Part shown: positions 8,584-16,668 of the stretch, in pieces
Layout of the letters: each line of letters starts with the position of its first letter
Numbering within the stretch: position 1 is the first letter of the stretch
NCBI RefSeq assembly: GCF_025905425.1
Contig: NZ_CP109603.1
Location: forward strand, 1,710,001-1,774,000
DNA: 64,000 nt
From: Pseudomonas putida
Lineage (GTDB): Bacteria > Pseudomonadota > Gammaproteobacteria > Pseudomonadales > Pseudomonadaceae
Reading direction: 5' to 3'
Notes under the pieces: generated by a model
The model's database searches: none
The model's input: only the letters and a program-made list of their open reading frames with translations
Told to the model about the DNA's origin: nothing
Position numbers and translations under genes: made by a program

Positions 8584-8904
8584 TTACTGCAGCGGCGAAA
8601 AGCCGGTCGGGCGCATCAACCGCGATTGCAGCCGCAGTACGGCGCCCAGCTCGCGGTTGCGTTGCGAGAATTCCGCCCAGCGCGGGTCCGCCGCCATCGC
8701 CGCGCGGCGCTGCATGCGGTCGTCGAGGCTGGTATAGCCCCACAGGTGCACCACTTGGTTGACCTCGCCGAATTCGCTGGTGAAGAAACCGACCAGCTTG
8801 CCCAGGTGTTCGCTTTGCACCGCCAGCGCGTGGCTCTGGTACAGGGCCAGCCAGTCGGCCATTTTCAGCGGGTCGAGGGTGTAGGTTCTCAGTTCGTAGT
8901 ACAT
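8584..8904 (-). CDS. NIPSNAP family protein
   Basis: A 106-residue ferredoxin-like-fold protein. It has the NIPSNAP signature opening YYELRTYTLDPLKMADW, the core GKLVGFFTSEFGEVNQVVHLW, and the RRAAMAADPRWAEF tail. Such single-domain proteins turn up in bacterial catabolic operons for cyclic or aromatic compounds, but their chemistry is not settled. The start at 8904 has a good AGGAGA seven bases upstream. The start overlaps the end of the 46-codon flavoprotein remnant by 16 bp, so the two are translationally linked. Confidence 0.85.
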   Translation of the reverse strand: MYYELRTYTLDPLKMADWLALYQSHALAVQSEHLGKLVGFFTSEFGEVNQVVHLWGYTSLDDRMQRRAAMAADPRWAEFSQRNRELGAVLRLQSRLMRPTGFSPLQ

Positions 8905-9029
8905 GCAACAGTCTCCTGGTAAGGGGCCGGCGCCTTCAGGCGTTCGGCAATAGGGCTGGCGGCGAGCCAGCCGAAGGTGAGGGCAGGGCCGAGGACGACC
9001 AGGTCGTACACCTGTTCGATAGCGGCCAT
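8889..9029 (-). pseudogene. 46-codon remnant of a third FAD flavoprotein (internal deletion)
   Basis: A short in-frame reading frame starts 4 bp after the AroE-like stop. Its N-terminal part, YDLVVLG, matches the start of the FAD Rossmann strand in the two neighbouring flavoproteins (YDVLVIG; DVLVLG). It runs directly into PALTFGWLAASPIAE, which matches their C-terminal block (PGMTFGYLAGKAL). About 500 codons that normally separate these parts are missing. The simplest reading is an in-frame deletion that fused the two ends and preserved operon translation. Whether the peptide is stable or functional is unknown. Confidence 0.7.
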
Positions 9030-9033
9030 GGCC

Positions 9034-9843
9034 TCAAATCTCCAGCGGGGTGACGCCCATGAAGGCGCCTAGCTGGCCGAGTTGGGCGAAGGCCATCTGC
9101 GGCCCGGTCTGGATCGCACAACCGAGCTGGCGTGCCCTGTGCAACAAGGGGGTGATTTCCGGCGAGGTGACCACGTCGGCAACCAGGGTGGAGGGCTGCA
9201 GGGTGTCCAGCAGCGCGCTCGCCAGCGGCAGCTCATCGGCGCCGCCCATGCCGACCGGCGAAGCGTTGACCAGCAGGTCGAACGCTTCCAGCGAGTGGTA
9301 TTGAGTGGTGATATCGAGGTTGGGGAAGGCTGTGCCGAGCACTTCGCCAAGCGCGCCAGCACGGGCAGCGCTGGGGTCGCTTAGGGTGACCTGAGACACG
9401 CCTGCTTCACCCAGCGCATAGGCGATTGCACTGCCCACCCCGCCACAGCCAATCACCAGCGCGCGTTTGCCCGCCGGCTCAAAGCCCTGCTTGCGTGCGG
9501 CGCCGAGAAAGCCTGCGCCGTCGACATTGTCGCCCAGCAGGCGACCGTCACTGTGGCGGCGCAGCACGTTGACCGACCCCAGTGCGGCAGCGCGCTCGCT
9601 GAGGCCGTCCAGGCGCGCGGCCAGTGCCTGCTTGTAGGGCACGGTGACCACGCAACCGCGCAGGTTGCGCCAGGCGCGCAGGCTGCCGACAAAGGCATCC
9701 AGCGCACCTTCTTGCAGGTCGATGGGGAGCATTGCCAGGTCGCAGCCGTTGCTGGCGAACCAGGTGTTGAAGTTTTCAGGCGATTTCACCTGGGCGATGG
9801 GTGAACCGACGATGGCGACCAGTTCTGTCGAACCCCGAATCAT
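9034..9843 (-). CDS. Shikimate dehydrogenase-like (AroE family) NAD(P) oxidoreductase
   Basis: A 269-residue member of the shikimate/quinate dehydrogenase family. Visible conserved parts are VTVPYK (catalytic Lys), GSVN (Asn), GDNVDG (catalytic Asp), the nucleotide-binding GCGGVGSAIA at about residue 132, and MAFAQ near the C-terminus. The usual HSxSP loop that holds the substrate carboxylate is QVKSP here, so one of the two carboxylate-binding serines is valine. This, with the catabolic operon, argues for a paralogue with another substrate rather than the biosynthetic AroE. The start at 9843 has a strong GGAGGT. It is first in the leftward operon and divergent from an IclR gene. Confidence 0.85.
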   Translation of the reverse strand: MIRGSTELVAIVGSPIAQVKSPENFNTWFASNGCDLAMLPIDLQEGALDAFVGSLRAWRNLRGCVVTVPYKQALAARLDGLSERAAALGSVNVLRRHSDGRLLGDNVDGAGFLGAARKQGFEPAGKRALVIGCGGVGSAIAYALGEAGVSQVTLSDPSAARAGALGEVLGTAFPNLDITTQYHSLEAFDLLVNASPVGMGGADELPLASALLDTLQPSTLVADVVTSPEITPLLHRARQLGCAIQTGPQMAFAQLGQLGAFMGVTPLEI

Positions 9844-9926
9844 GCTGACCTCCGTGCTTGCTGTTGTTGTGCAGGCAAGGGTGACGGGGTGCAGGGGCCA
9901 GGGAAACGCGCTTGTCGGGCTTGCAG

Positions 9927-9958
9927 TGCGATAATCGCAGTCAGGTAGCGATTATTGG
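9927..9958. promoter_or_regulatory. Candidate PcaU/PobR-type operator (palindrome plus extra half-site)
   Basis: TGCGAT-A-ATCGCA (9927-9939) is a perfect 13-bp palindrome. Eight bases later comes AGCGATTATTGG, another copy of the GCGATTAT half-site. A palindrome plus one more repeat is the arrangement known for PcaU-like IclR regulators. The site lies between the divergent AroE-like gene (9843) and the IclR gene (10008). Regulator identity is inferred. Confidence 0.55.
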
Positions 9959-10007
9959 AGGAGAACGCCGTATTTTGACTGGGGAATCCCCGTCAGGACG
10001 TGAACAC

Positions 10008-10778
10008 ATGGACAAACCCGAGATTCACCCCCGCGACCTGATCGCGGGCCTGCAAAAAGGCCTGGCATTGATGCAGCTGTTCAGCGTCGATCAGCCGCGC
10101 CTGACGGTGCCGCAGGCGGCCAGGCAGTCTGGCCTTACCCCCAGCGCTGCCCGTCGCTTTCTGCTGACGTTGGTGCACGAAGGCTTTGCCGACACCGACA
10201 GCCGCCACTATTGGCTCACGCCCAAGGCGCTGCGCATCGGCCAGGCCTACGTGGACTCGGCGCAGCTGCCGCGCATGCTGCGGCCGATCGTCGAGCAGGT
10301 GGCGCGCCAGACCCAGGAGCATGTCTCGGTCGGCACGCGCGACGGCGATGAAATCATCCACCTGGTGCGTAGCCGCTACAGCCACATCGCCTCGCTGTCG
10401 ATCAGGCCCGGCTCGCGGGTGCCGATGTATTGCACCGCCGGCGGGCGAATCTGGCTGGCGGCGCTGGATGAAGCCGCGCGCGATGGCTACTTCTCACGCA
10501 ACCCCTTACGCCCGCTCACGCCCTATACGCAGACAGACAGGGCGCGGCTGGAAGAAGAACTGCAGCGCGTGCGCCAGCAGGGCTACAGCATCGTCGACCA
10601 GGAGTACGAAATTGGCATGCGTGTGCTGGGTGTGCCGCTGCTGGACCGTGGCGGTCAACTCAAGGCAACCCTGACGATCACTACCCACGCCTCGCGGTTA
10701 AGCGTCGACGAGATTCGGCTGCGCTACCTGCCGCCGCTCTACGAGGCGCAGGCGTTGTTGAAGCCGGTGGTGGGCTGA
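10008..10778 (+). CDS. IclR family transcriptional regulator (PcaR/PobR-like)
   Basis: A 256-residue regulator. The DNA-binding part is at about residues 14-75 (KGLALMQLF, LTVPQAARQSGLTPSAARRFLLTLVHEGF). The effector domain has PMYCTAGGRIWLA and ends with LPPLYEAQALL. The opening D-L-I-A-G-L-Q-K-G-L and the C-terminal LRYLPPL resemble the PcaR/PobR/PcaU branch that controls hydroaromatic and protocatechuate catabolism. ATG 10008 is chosen for the CAGGA upstream; a GTG/ATG extension to 9912 would cross the operator-like palindrome. It is divergent from the AroE-like operon, which it probably controls. Confidence 0.9.
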   Translation: MDKPEIHPRDLIAGLQKGLALMQLFSVDQPRLTVPQAARQSGLTPSAARRFLLTLVHEGFADTDSRHYWLTPKALRIGQAYVDSAQLPRMLRPIVEQVARQTQEHVSVGTRDGDEIIHLVRSRYSHIASLSIRPGSRVPMYCTAGGRIWLAALDEAARDGYFSRNPLRPLTPYTQTDRARLEEELQRVRQQGYSIVDQEYEIGMRVLGVPLLDRGGQLKATLTITTHASRLSVDEIRLRYLPPLYEAQALLKPVVG

Positions 10779-10908
10779 CGGTTGCTCACGCAGGAACTCC
10801 GACACCTGCTTCAGGCCTTACTACTTACAGCCAAAAAGTCTCGCGTGGACAGAATATCTATTAAGGGGTGCAACGATCACTCTTAACAACAAGACAAGGA
10901 ACTTCAGA

Positions 10909-11265
10909 ATGACGATCGAACGCCTGCACACGGATGCCCGCATGAGCTTGGTGGTCAAGCACCAAGGCACCGTTTATCTGTCAGGTGAGGTAGCCGACGA
11001 TTTCAAGGCGGATGTGGAACAGCAAACCCGCGAAACCTTGCACAATATCGAACGACTGCTCGACCAGGCAGGCACAGACAAGACCCGGATTCTGTCCGCA
11101 ACCATTTACCTCAAAGACATCGAAGCGGACTTCGCGGGCATGAATCGCGTGTGGGATGCGTGGCTGCCGTTGGGGTGTGCGCCGGCCCGTGCAACGGTGC
11201 AAGCCAAGTTGTATGAGCCTGCTGTGCTGGTCGAAATGTCGATTGTCGCAGCGCTGCCAGACTGA
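10909..11265 (+). CDS. RidA/YjgF family protein
   Basis: A 118-residue RidA-like protein. It starts after AAGGA, has VYLSGEV near residue 23, and ends with the active-site region RATVQAKLYEP-AVLVEMSIVAA. The arginine in ARATV corresponds to the residue RidA proteins use to bind the imine or enamine carboxylate. RidA hydrolyses reactive 2-aminoacrylate-like imines; subfamily members next to catabolic genes usually serve a pathway-specific imine. It is convergent with the YheO-type regulator (27 bp between stops). The partner oxidase is not obvious here. Confidence 0.9.
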   Translation: MTIERLHTDARMSLVVKHQGTVYLSGEVADDFKADVEQQTRETLHNIERLLDQAGTDKTRILSATIYLKDIEADFAGMNRVWDAWLPLGCAPARATVQAKLYEPAVLVEMSIVAALPD

Positions 11266-11292
11266 CAACGTTTCGGCTTTGCAGCAGGGGGA

Positions 11293-11907
11293 TCACGTGT
11301 TTTCGCGAAGGGCTTTCAGGTATTTGTAAACAGTGGCGCGCCCCATGCTCAGCACGTTGGCGACATAGTCCGCGCCACTGCGGCCGTCAAAAGCACCTTC
11401 ATGGAAGAGCGCATCAATGAGTTCACGTTTGCTTTTCATGTTGAGTGTATTGAGCGAAAGCTGACGTTCTGCCAACCACGCGTGCAGGAACGTATTGATC
11501 CGCTCCTGCCAGTCATCCTTGAACAGCACGTCGGGTTGAGGGATGAGCCGGCTCACCTGGAAAAAGGCATCCAATGCTGCCCGTGCCTGCTCCAGCACGG
11601 ACAAATTCAGGTTGATGCACAACAGGAAGTCGGTTTGGCCCTCGGGGCCTTTCAACACGCTGGTGATCGAACGAATGTTCTGACCATTCCAGTTCAGTTT
11701 CTCGTAAGGGCCCAGGCTGGAAAGGCTGGAGGTATCGCCGGGAAATTCGTCAAGCGCGGAGTCGTCACCGAGTTGACGCTTGGAGAAGTTGTTTGCGATA
11801 TGAACGACAGTGCGGCTACTCACCTCGTGGATGATCACCTCGGCATGCGGGAAGAGCAGGGTAGCGATGCTGTCTGCGATGATCTTGTAGTTGTCGAGGT
11901 TGTGCAT
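11293..11907 (-). CDS. YheO/DauR-type PAS and HTH transcriptional regulator
   Basis: A 204-residue protein. The N-terminal YheO-like PAS domain (about residues 5-115) contains NNFSKRQLGDDS and LNWNGQNIRSITSVLKGPEG. The C-terminal HTH_22-type domain (about 145-204) has KRELIDALFHEGAFDGRSGADYVAN followed by SMGRATVYKYLKALR. DauR, a member of this family, represses D-arginine catabolism, and others sit beside RidA or amino-acid racemase genes. It is likely to regulate the RidA gene it faces, but no operator was recognised. Confidence 0.85.
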   Translation of the reverse strand: MHNLDNYKIIADSIATLLFPHAEVIIHEVSSRTVVHIANNFSKRQLGDDSALDEFPGDTSSLSSLGPYEKLNWNGQNIRSITSVLKGPEGQTDFLLCINLNLSVLEQARAALDAFFQVSRLIPQPDVLFKDDWQERINTFLHAWLAERQLSLNTLNMKSKRELIDALFHEGAFDGRSGADYVANVLSMGRATVYKYLKALRENT

Positions 11908-12060
11908 GGTCGAGCTGGCTTCCTAGGTTACACGTGTTGGGCTCTTGGCCGTGTGCCGCGCGAAGGGTTCACAGCTTATCAGCTATCACGCACTGACCCT
12001 GGCCATTCTCTCGTCGGTTTTGCCTTGTCACGCTTTCTGCGTGCCAGCGCCAGCCACGTC

Positions 12061-12396
12061 ACAACGCCTTCTTCGCCGCCGTCAGCGTATGGCAGCAGTG
12101 AGCCCTACCACAGCACCGCGCCGACGCCTGACCGCGCCAGCGATGTTTCCCAGCGCGGGGAGTTCTTGCATAACCTTGGCACGACCTTGAAAAACAATCC
12201 CGTGCCGACCACCTTCACGGTCCTTGGCCTGGCCTGGCTGGGCTTCAATCAAAATCGCCCGTTCAACCCCGGCCCTGCGCACACCGGTGCCGGGCTGGGC
12301 GAAAAGCTTGGCGATGCGGTGGACACGTTGAAGGCCAAGGGCGAGCAAGCCAAGGAAGCGGTAAAAGAATCGGTGAAGAATCCACCGGCCAGTTGA
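12061..12396 (+). pseudogene. Truncated DUF3618/nutrient-deprivation-type membrane protein relic
   Basis: An open frame encodes TTPSSPPSAYGSSEP, then RGEFLHNLGTTLKNNPVP, the hydrophobic stretch TTFTVLGLAWLGF, and an Ala/Lys/Glu-rich helical tail (EKLGDAVDTLKAKGEQAKEAVKESV). The NPVP-hydrophobic-helix layout resembles DUF3618 or nutrient-deprivation-induced proteins. No acceptable start codon (ATG, GTG or TTG) lies near the apparent N-terminus, where codons read CACGTCACAACG, and the usual N-terminal DUF3618 part is absent. It looks like a decayed 3' fragment. The alternative is a short gene with an unrecognised start. Confidence 0.5.
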
Positions 12397-12432
12397 CGTA
12401 GCGGCATTTTGATGGTCATCTGCGCGCCTGTT

Positions 12433-12609
12433 TCAGGTGCCCCCTGCCGCCGTGCATGGGGTGAAACGGGAAGCCGGTTCGTCATCGCGCGATGATCAGT
12501 CCGGCGCTGCCCCCGCAACGGTATGCGAGCGAAGCATTCGAGACACCACTGTGCCCTGGCATGGGAAGGTGAATGCTTCATGACCCTCGCGAGCCCGGAG
12601 ACCGGCCTG
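12433..12609 (+). ncRNA. Cobalamin (AdoCbl) riboswitch
   Basis: The segment shows the B12 aptamer blocks in order: GGTGC at the start; GGGTGAAACGGGAAGCCGGT at 12459-12478; GCTGCCCCCGCAACGGT at about 12506-12522; CATGGGAAGG at about 12559; and the B12-box GAGCCCGGAGACCGGCCTG near 12590-12608. An imperfect GC-rich hairpin after it (about 12635-12685, CGGGCGCAGGC with GCCTGCCCG) could be the expression platform. It precedes a TonB receptor/ABC operon, as is usual for cobalamin uptake genes, which are shut off when B12 is plentiful. Confidence 0.93.
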
Positions 12610-12732
12610 AAGCATCGTTTGGCAAACCCGCGGTGGGCGGGCGCAGGCCGGTTTCCGTGGGCGTGCCTGCCCGCGATTCCTCTTTGCGTTGTTCCCCCGG
12701 GATTCTTTCATTCCTGCTTCAAGTGGAACGAC

Positions 12733-14871
12733 ATGTCCCGTTATTCGCTGTTCAGTTCTCTGCCAGGCACGCTGCTGCGTGCAAGCCTGGTGCCTTGTGC
12801 TTTTGTTTGCGTTGCAGCCCACGCCGCCGAGGCGGACAACGCCCTGGCGCTCCCGGCCACGGACATTACCGGCACGGCCGAGGGCAACCCTCAGCCCGAC
12901 CTGCGCACCCCAAGCACCAGTGGCTCGCGGCTTGGCCTGACGCCGCTGGAAACCCCCGCCAGCGTGACCAGCATCAGTGCCGAGCAAATCCTCACGCGCA
13001 ACAACGCAACCGTTCAGGACGCAGTCACCCGTTCGCCCGGCATCACCTTCATCGGCACCCCCGGCAACGGCGGCACGGCGCTGTCGGCCCGTGGTTTTAC
13101 CGGGCACAGTTCGACCATGCAGCTCTACGACGGTACCCGCTTGTACGTGGGCGCCGGCACGGTGACCTTCCCGGTGGACACCTGGTCGGTCGAGCGCATC
13201 GATGTACTGCGCGGCCCGGCTTCGGTGCTGTACGGCGAGGGCGCCACGGGCGCGGTGATCAACGTGGTGCCGAAGAAGCCGTTCGACGGTGAGATCCGCA
13301 ATCACCTGCGCCTGGGCTACGGCTCGGACGACCGTCGGCAGATGGCCCTGGACAGCGGCGGCTCGTTGACCGATACCTTGAGCTATCGCCTGAACCTCAA
13401 CAAGCAGGCCAGCAACGGCTGGGTCGACCGGGGTGATTCGCAGAGCCTCGCCATCAGCGGCTCGCTGCGCTGGCAACCCAGCGATACGCTGAGCTTTACC
13501 CTCAGCCACGACAACGCTGACCAGGACCCGCAACAGTACATGGGTACGCCGTTGGTGGATGGGCATTACCGCGAGTCGCTGCGCGATCACAACTACAACG
13601 TCAACAATGCCGAGGTGCATTACAACGACCAGTCCACGCGGCTGGTGACCGACTGGGTGATCAACGACAACCTCACCGCCAGCAACCAGCTGTACTTCCT
13701 CAAGGCCCAGCGCCGCTGGCGCAACGCCGAGACCTACACCTGGTTGCCAGGTGACCAGGTTCAGCGCAGCAGCTTCATCAGCATCAAGCAGACCCAGGAA
13801 CAGCTCGGTGATCGCCAGTCGTTCACCCTGCAACACCCGCTGTTCGGTCTGGACAGCCAGACCGTGGTCGGCGCCGACTACAACACGATCCGTTTTGTAC
13901 GCAAGCACGACTTCGGCAACACCCTGACCGATACGGTGCCGCTGTCCGGTTCCGGTGGCGGCGAGTACATCAGCAACGACCCGTACCGCTCGCGCGAAGC
14001 CAACCAGGCCAAGCAGTTCTCGCTGTTCGCCGAAAACCGCACGCAACTGACCGAGCGCCTGTCGTTGATCACCGGTGTGCGCCGCGACCAGGTGCACCTG
14101 AACCGCGACGACCTGGATGCCGATACCCGCACCGATCGCAGCTTGTCCGGCGACAACTGGCGCGCCGGGTTGGTGTTTGCGCTGACCGAAGACCTGTCAC
14201 TTTACACCCAGTACGCCACCAGCACCGAAGGCGTGAGCAACCTGCTGACCCTCAACGCCGCGCAGCAGCAATGGGACCTGAGCACTGCCAAGCAAACCGA
14301 GGCAGGCATCAAGCAGCTGCTGCCGGACGGGCGAGGGGAGTGGACCCTGGCGGCCTATCACATCGTCAAGAAGAAGCTGCTGAGCACCGACCCGCTCAAC
14401 CCGACGCTGCAACAGCAGGTCGGCCAGCAGTCGTCGGATGGGATCGAAGCCAGCCTCGAACTGCGCCTGCCCTACGACGTACAGCTGTCCGCCAACGCCG
14501 CCTGGGTGCGCGCGGAGTACGACGAGTTTGCCAGTGGCGCCAATGATTATTCGGGCAATCAGCCGATCAACGTACCGCGACGCTCGGCCAACCTGTGGTT
14601 GAGCAAGGACTTTGGCAACCGCTTCAGCGCCGGTGCAGGGGCGCGCTATGTCGACAGCCGTTACGCCGACAATGCCAACACCGTCGAGGTGCCCAGCTAC
14701 ACCGTGGTCGATGCCAATGTGGACTGGCACGTGCAACCGGACCTTACCCTGGGCCTGCAGTTGAACAACTTGTTCGACCGCCAATACGCCACCACCACCG
14801 GCAACAACGGCCGACAGTGGTACTTGGGTGAACCGCGCTCGTTCTTCGTCACAGCTGACTACAGCTTCTAA
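12733..14871 (+). CDS. TonB-dependent outer-membrane receptor under cobalamin riboswitch
   Basis: A 712-residue outer-membrane receptor. The signal peptide runs to about residue 32 (cleavage near VAAHA-AEAD), followed by a TonB-box-like ATDITGT. The plug domain carries LETPASVTSISAEQI and DVLRGPASVLYGEGATGAVINVVPK, and a 22-strand barrel ends in aromatic YSF. The plug is of the siderophore-receptor type (FhuA/FpvA-like), not classic BtuB, yet the riboswitch and the following BtuD/BtuF/BtuC-like genes point to cobalamin or another corrinoid. The start at 12733 was chosen over an in-frame upstream ATG at 12523 because only it gives a signal peptide; the longer form would run through the riboswitch. 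Confidence 0.9.
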   Translation: MSRYSLFSSLPGTLLRASLVPCAFVCVAAHAAEADNALALPATDITGTAEGNPQPDLRTPSTSGSRLGLTPLETPASVTSISAEQILTRNNATVQDAVTRSPGITFIGTPGNGGTALSARGFTGHSSTMQLYDGTRLYVGAGTVTFPVDTWSVERIDVLRGPASVLYGEGATGAVINVVPKKPFDGEIRNHLRLGYGSDDRRQMALDSGGSLTDTLSYRLNLNKQASNGWVDRGDSQSLAISGSLRWQPSDTLSFTLSHDNADQDPQQYMGTPLVDGHYRESLRDHNYNVNNAEVHYNDQSTRLVTDWVINDNLTASNQLYFLKAQRRWRNAETYTWLPGDQVQRSSFISIKQTQEQLGDRQSFTLQHPLFGLDSQTVVGADYNTIRFVRKHDFGNTLTDTVPLSGSGGGEYISNDPYRSREANQAKQFSLFAENRTQLTERLSLITGVRRDQVHLNRDDLDADTRTDRSLSGDNWRAGLVFALTEDLSLYTQYATSTEGVSNLLTLNAAQQQWDLSTAKQTEAGIKQLLPDGRGEWTLAAYHIVKKKLLSTDPLNPTLQQQVGQQSSDGIEASLELRLPYDVQLSANAAWVRAEYDEFASGANDYSGNQPINVPRRSANLWLSKDFGNRFSAGAGARYVDSRYADNANTVEVPSYTVVDANVDWHVQPDLTLGLQLNNLFDRQYATTTGNNGRQWYLGEPRSFFVTADYSF

Positions 14872-14879
14872 GCCTGTCG

Positions 14880-14898
14880 CACCGGCCATTGGCCGGTG
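14880..14898 (+). other. Intercistronic hairpin
   Basis: CACCGGCC-ATT-GGCCGGTG is a perfect 8-bp stem in the 46-bp gap between the receptor stop and the ABC ATPase start. No T-run follows. It may stabilise or attenuate the polycistronic message. Confidence 0.6.
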
Positions 14899-14917
14899 CT
14901 TGCTGAAGGGGATGCGC

Positions 14918-15703
14918 ATGACGCAACTGCACATCGAGGCCCTGGATTGGGCCCTGCATGAACGGGGGCGGGCACCGCGCCCGCTGCTGCAAGGCGTGGA
15001 CCTGCGAGTGGCGCAGGGCGAGTTCGTCGGTTTGATCGGCCCCAACGGCAGCGGCAAGACCAGCCTGCTGCGCTGCGCCTACCGTGCCAACGCGCCTGCC
15101 CAGGGCCGGGTGCGCCTTGGCGCGGATGACATCTGGCAGCGCAACCCGCGCTGGTGCGCACAACGCATCGCGGTGGTGCTGCAGGAGTTTCCCGAAGCGT
15201 TTGGCTTGAGCGTTGGCGATGTCGTTGCCATGGGGCGCGCACCGCACAAGGGCCTGTTCGACGGCGACACCGCCGAGGACGCCCTGCAAGTGGCCCAGGC
15301 CCTCGCCCAAGTAGGCCTTGCTGGCCAGGGCGAGCAAAGCTTTGCCACCCTGTCTGGTGGTGAGAAGCAGCGCGTGCTGCTGGCCCGGGCATTGGTGCAG
15401 GCGCCGCAGCTGTTGATGCTCGATGAACCGACCAATCACCTGGACCCGCGCTATCAGCTGGAGCTGCTGCAGCACCTGCGCAGCCTTGGCCTGAGCATTC
15501 TGGCCAGCTTTCACGACCTCAACCTGGCGGCCGCGTTCTGTGATCGGCTGTACGTCATCGATGGCGGTCGTATTGTCGCCAGCGGCACACCGCAGCAGGT
15601 GCTGACCCCCGGGTTGCTCCGGCACGTCTTCGGCGTCGAGGCGCTGGTCGACCCGCACCCTCTGCACCCTTACCCACGCATTACCTGGATCACCCGAACA
15701 TGA
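14918..15703 (+). CDS. ABC transporter ATP-binding protein (BtuD/FecE-like)
   Basis: A 261-residue ATPase of the iron-siderophore/cobalamin uptake group. Walker A is GPNGSGKTS (about residues 37-45), the signature is LSGGEKQRV, Walker B is LLMLDEPTNHLD, and the switch is SFHDLNLAA with the H-loop histidine. ATG 14918 has GAAGGGG six bases upstream, while ATG 14912 is too close to it. The stop overlaps the next start (ATGA), indicating translational coupling. It energises the permease encoded at 16665. Corrinoid as substrate is inferred from the riboswitch. Confidence 0.92.
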   Translation: MTQLHIEALDWALHERGRAPRPLLQGVDLRVAQGEFVGLIGPNGSGKTSLLRCAYRANAPAQGRVRLGADDIWQRNPRWCAQRIAVVLQEFPEAFGLSVGDVVAMGRAPHKGLFDGDTAEDALQVAQALAQVGLAGQGEQSFATLSGGEKQRVLLARALVQAPQLLMLDEPTNHLDPRYQLELLQHLRSLGLSILASFHDLNLAAAFCDRLYVIDGGRIVASGTPQQVLTPGLLRHVFGVEALVDPHPLHPYPRITWITRT

Positions 15704-16668
15704 CTGTCCGCTACCTGATCGGCCTGCTGTCGATCCTGTCCGCGCTGCCTGCCCTGGCCAGCGACTACCCCCTGAGCGTGCGCAGCTGCGACCGCGACGT
15801 GACGTTCACCCAGGCACCGCAGCGGGTGGTGGTGCACGATGTGAACATGACCGCAATGCTGCTGCACCTGGGGCTGCGCGCGCGCATCGTCGGCTACACC
15901 GGCTTCAGCGCCAGCAAGCACCGCGACCCGTGGGTAGACGCCGCGCTGCAGGGCGTGCCGCAGTTGGCCAGCCGGTACCCCGCCATCGAAACCTTGCTGG
16001 CGACCGAAGCCGATCTGTTTTTTGCCGGCTGGAACTACGGCATGCAGGTAGGCGGCCCGGTCACGCCCAGCACCCTCGCGCCGTTCGGTATCCCGGTGTA
16101 CGAGCTGAGCGAGTCCTGTTCGTGGGTCATGGCCCAGCAACGGGCCAGCCTGGGTGACGTCTACCGCGACCTGGGCAATCTGGGGCGGATCTTCTCTGTC
16201 GAGCCCCAGGCCGACGCCTTGATCACGAGCATGCGCGCCCGCATCGATCACGTGCACCGACGCGTCGGGCAGGCGCAGCCCACCCCAGGTGTGTTTCTCT
16301 ACGACAGTGGCGAAGACCGCCCGACCACGTCGGGAAGGCTTGGCGTACCCCAGGCCCTGATTGAGGCGGCAGGCGGGCGCAATGTGATGGACGATGTTGC
16401 CGCCAGCTGGACCCAGGTGAACTGGGAAAGCGTGGTGGAGCGCGACCCGCAGGTGATCCTGATCGTCGACTATGGCCCGAGCACGTGGCAGCAGAAACGC
16501 GACTTCCTGCTGCGCCAACCCGCGTTGCAGGCTGTGCAGGCGATTCGTGATAAACGCTTCATTGTGCTGACTTACCTTGAAGTGACGCCTTCGGTGGAGA
16601 ACGCACTGGCAATCGAAAAGCTTGCCGATGCCTTGCATCCCAAGCCGCTGCAGGGTGCCGCTCGATGA
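15700..16668 (+). CDS. Periplasmic corrinoid/siderophore-binding protein (BtuF-like)
   Basis: A 322-residue solute-binding protein of the helical-backbone class. The signal peptide is residues 1-20 (LLSILSALPALAS). The N-lobe has APQRVVVHDVNMTAMLLHLG, and the C-lobe has the family segments FLYDSGED, ALIEAAGGRNVMDD and WTQVNWESVVERDPQVILIVDY, the last being the canonical NxExLLxxxPDxIi region. Four-base overlaps (ATGA) join it to the ATPase before it and the permease after it. It probably carries the ligand from the TonB receptor to the permease. Confidence 0.9.
   Translation: MTVRYLIGLLSILSALPALASDYPLSVRSCDRDVTFTQAPQRVVVHDVNMTAMLLHLGLRARIVGYTGFSASKHRDPWVDAALQGVPQLASRYPAIETLLATEADLFFAGWNYGMQVGGPVTPSTLAPFGIPVYELSESCSWVMAQQRASLGDVYRDLGNLGRIFSVEPQADALITSMRARIDHVHRRVGQAQPTPGVFLYDSGEDRPTTSGRLGVPQALIEAAGGRNVMDDVAASWTQVNWESVVERDPQVILIVDYGPSTWQQKRDFLLRQPALQAVQAIRDKRFIVLTYLEVTPSVENALAIEKLADALHPKPLQGAAR

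Noticed and set aside
9034..9843. Calling this gene aroE
   Set aside because: The carboxylate-binding loop is altered (QVKSP) and it sits in an IclR-controlled catabolic operon, so it is unlikely to be the biosynthetic enzyme.
11401..12060. Upstream extension of the DUF3618-like frame
   Set aside because: It runs antisense through the YheO/DauR-type gene, which has clear PAS and HTH motifs, so the open frame there is a shadow.
12496..14097. 533-codon minus-strand frame opposite the TonB receptor
   Set aside because: It overlaps the receptor and riboswitch and shows only low-complexity Ala/Val/Arg sequence; shadow frame.
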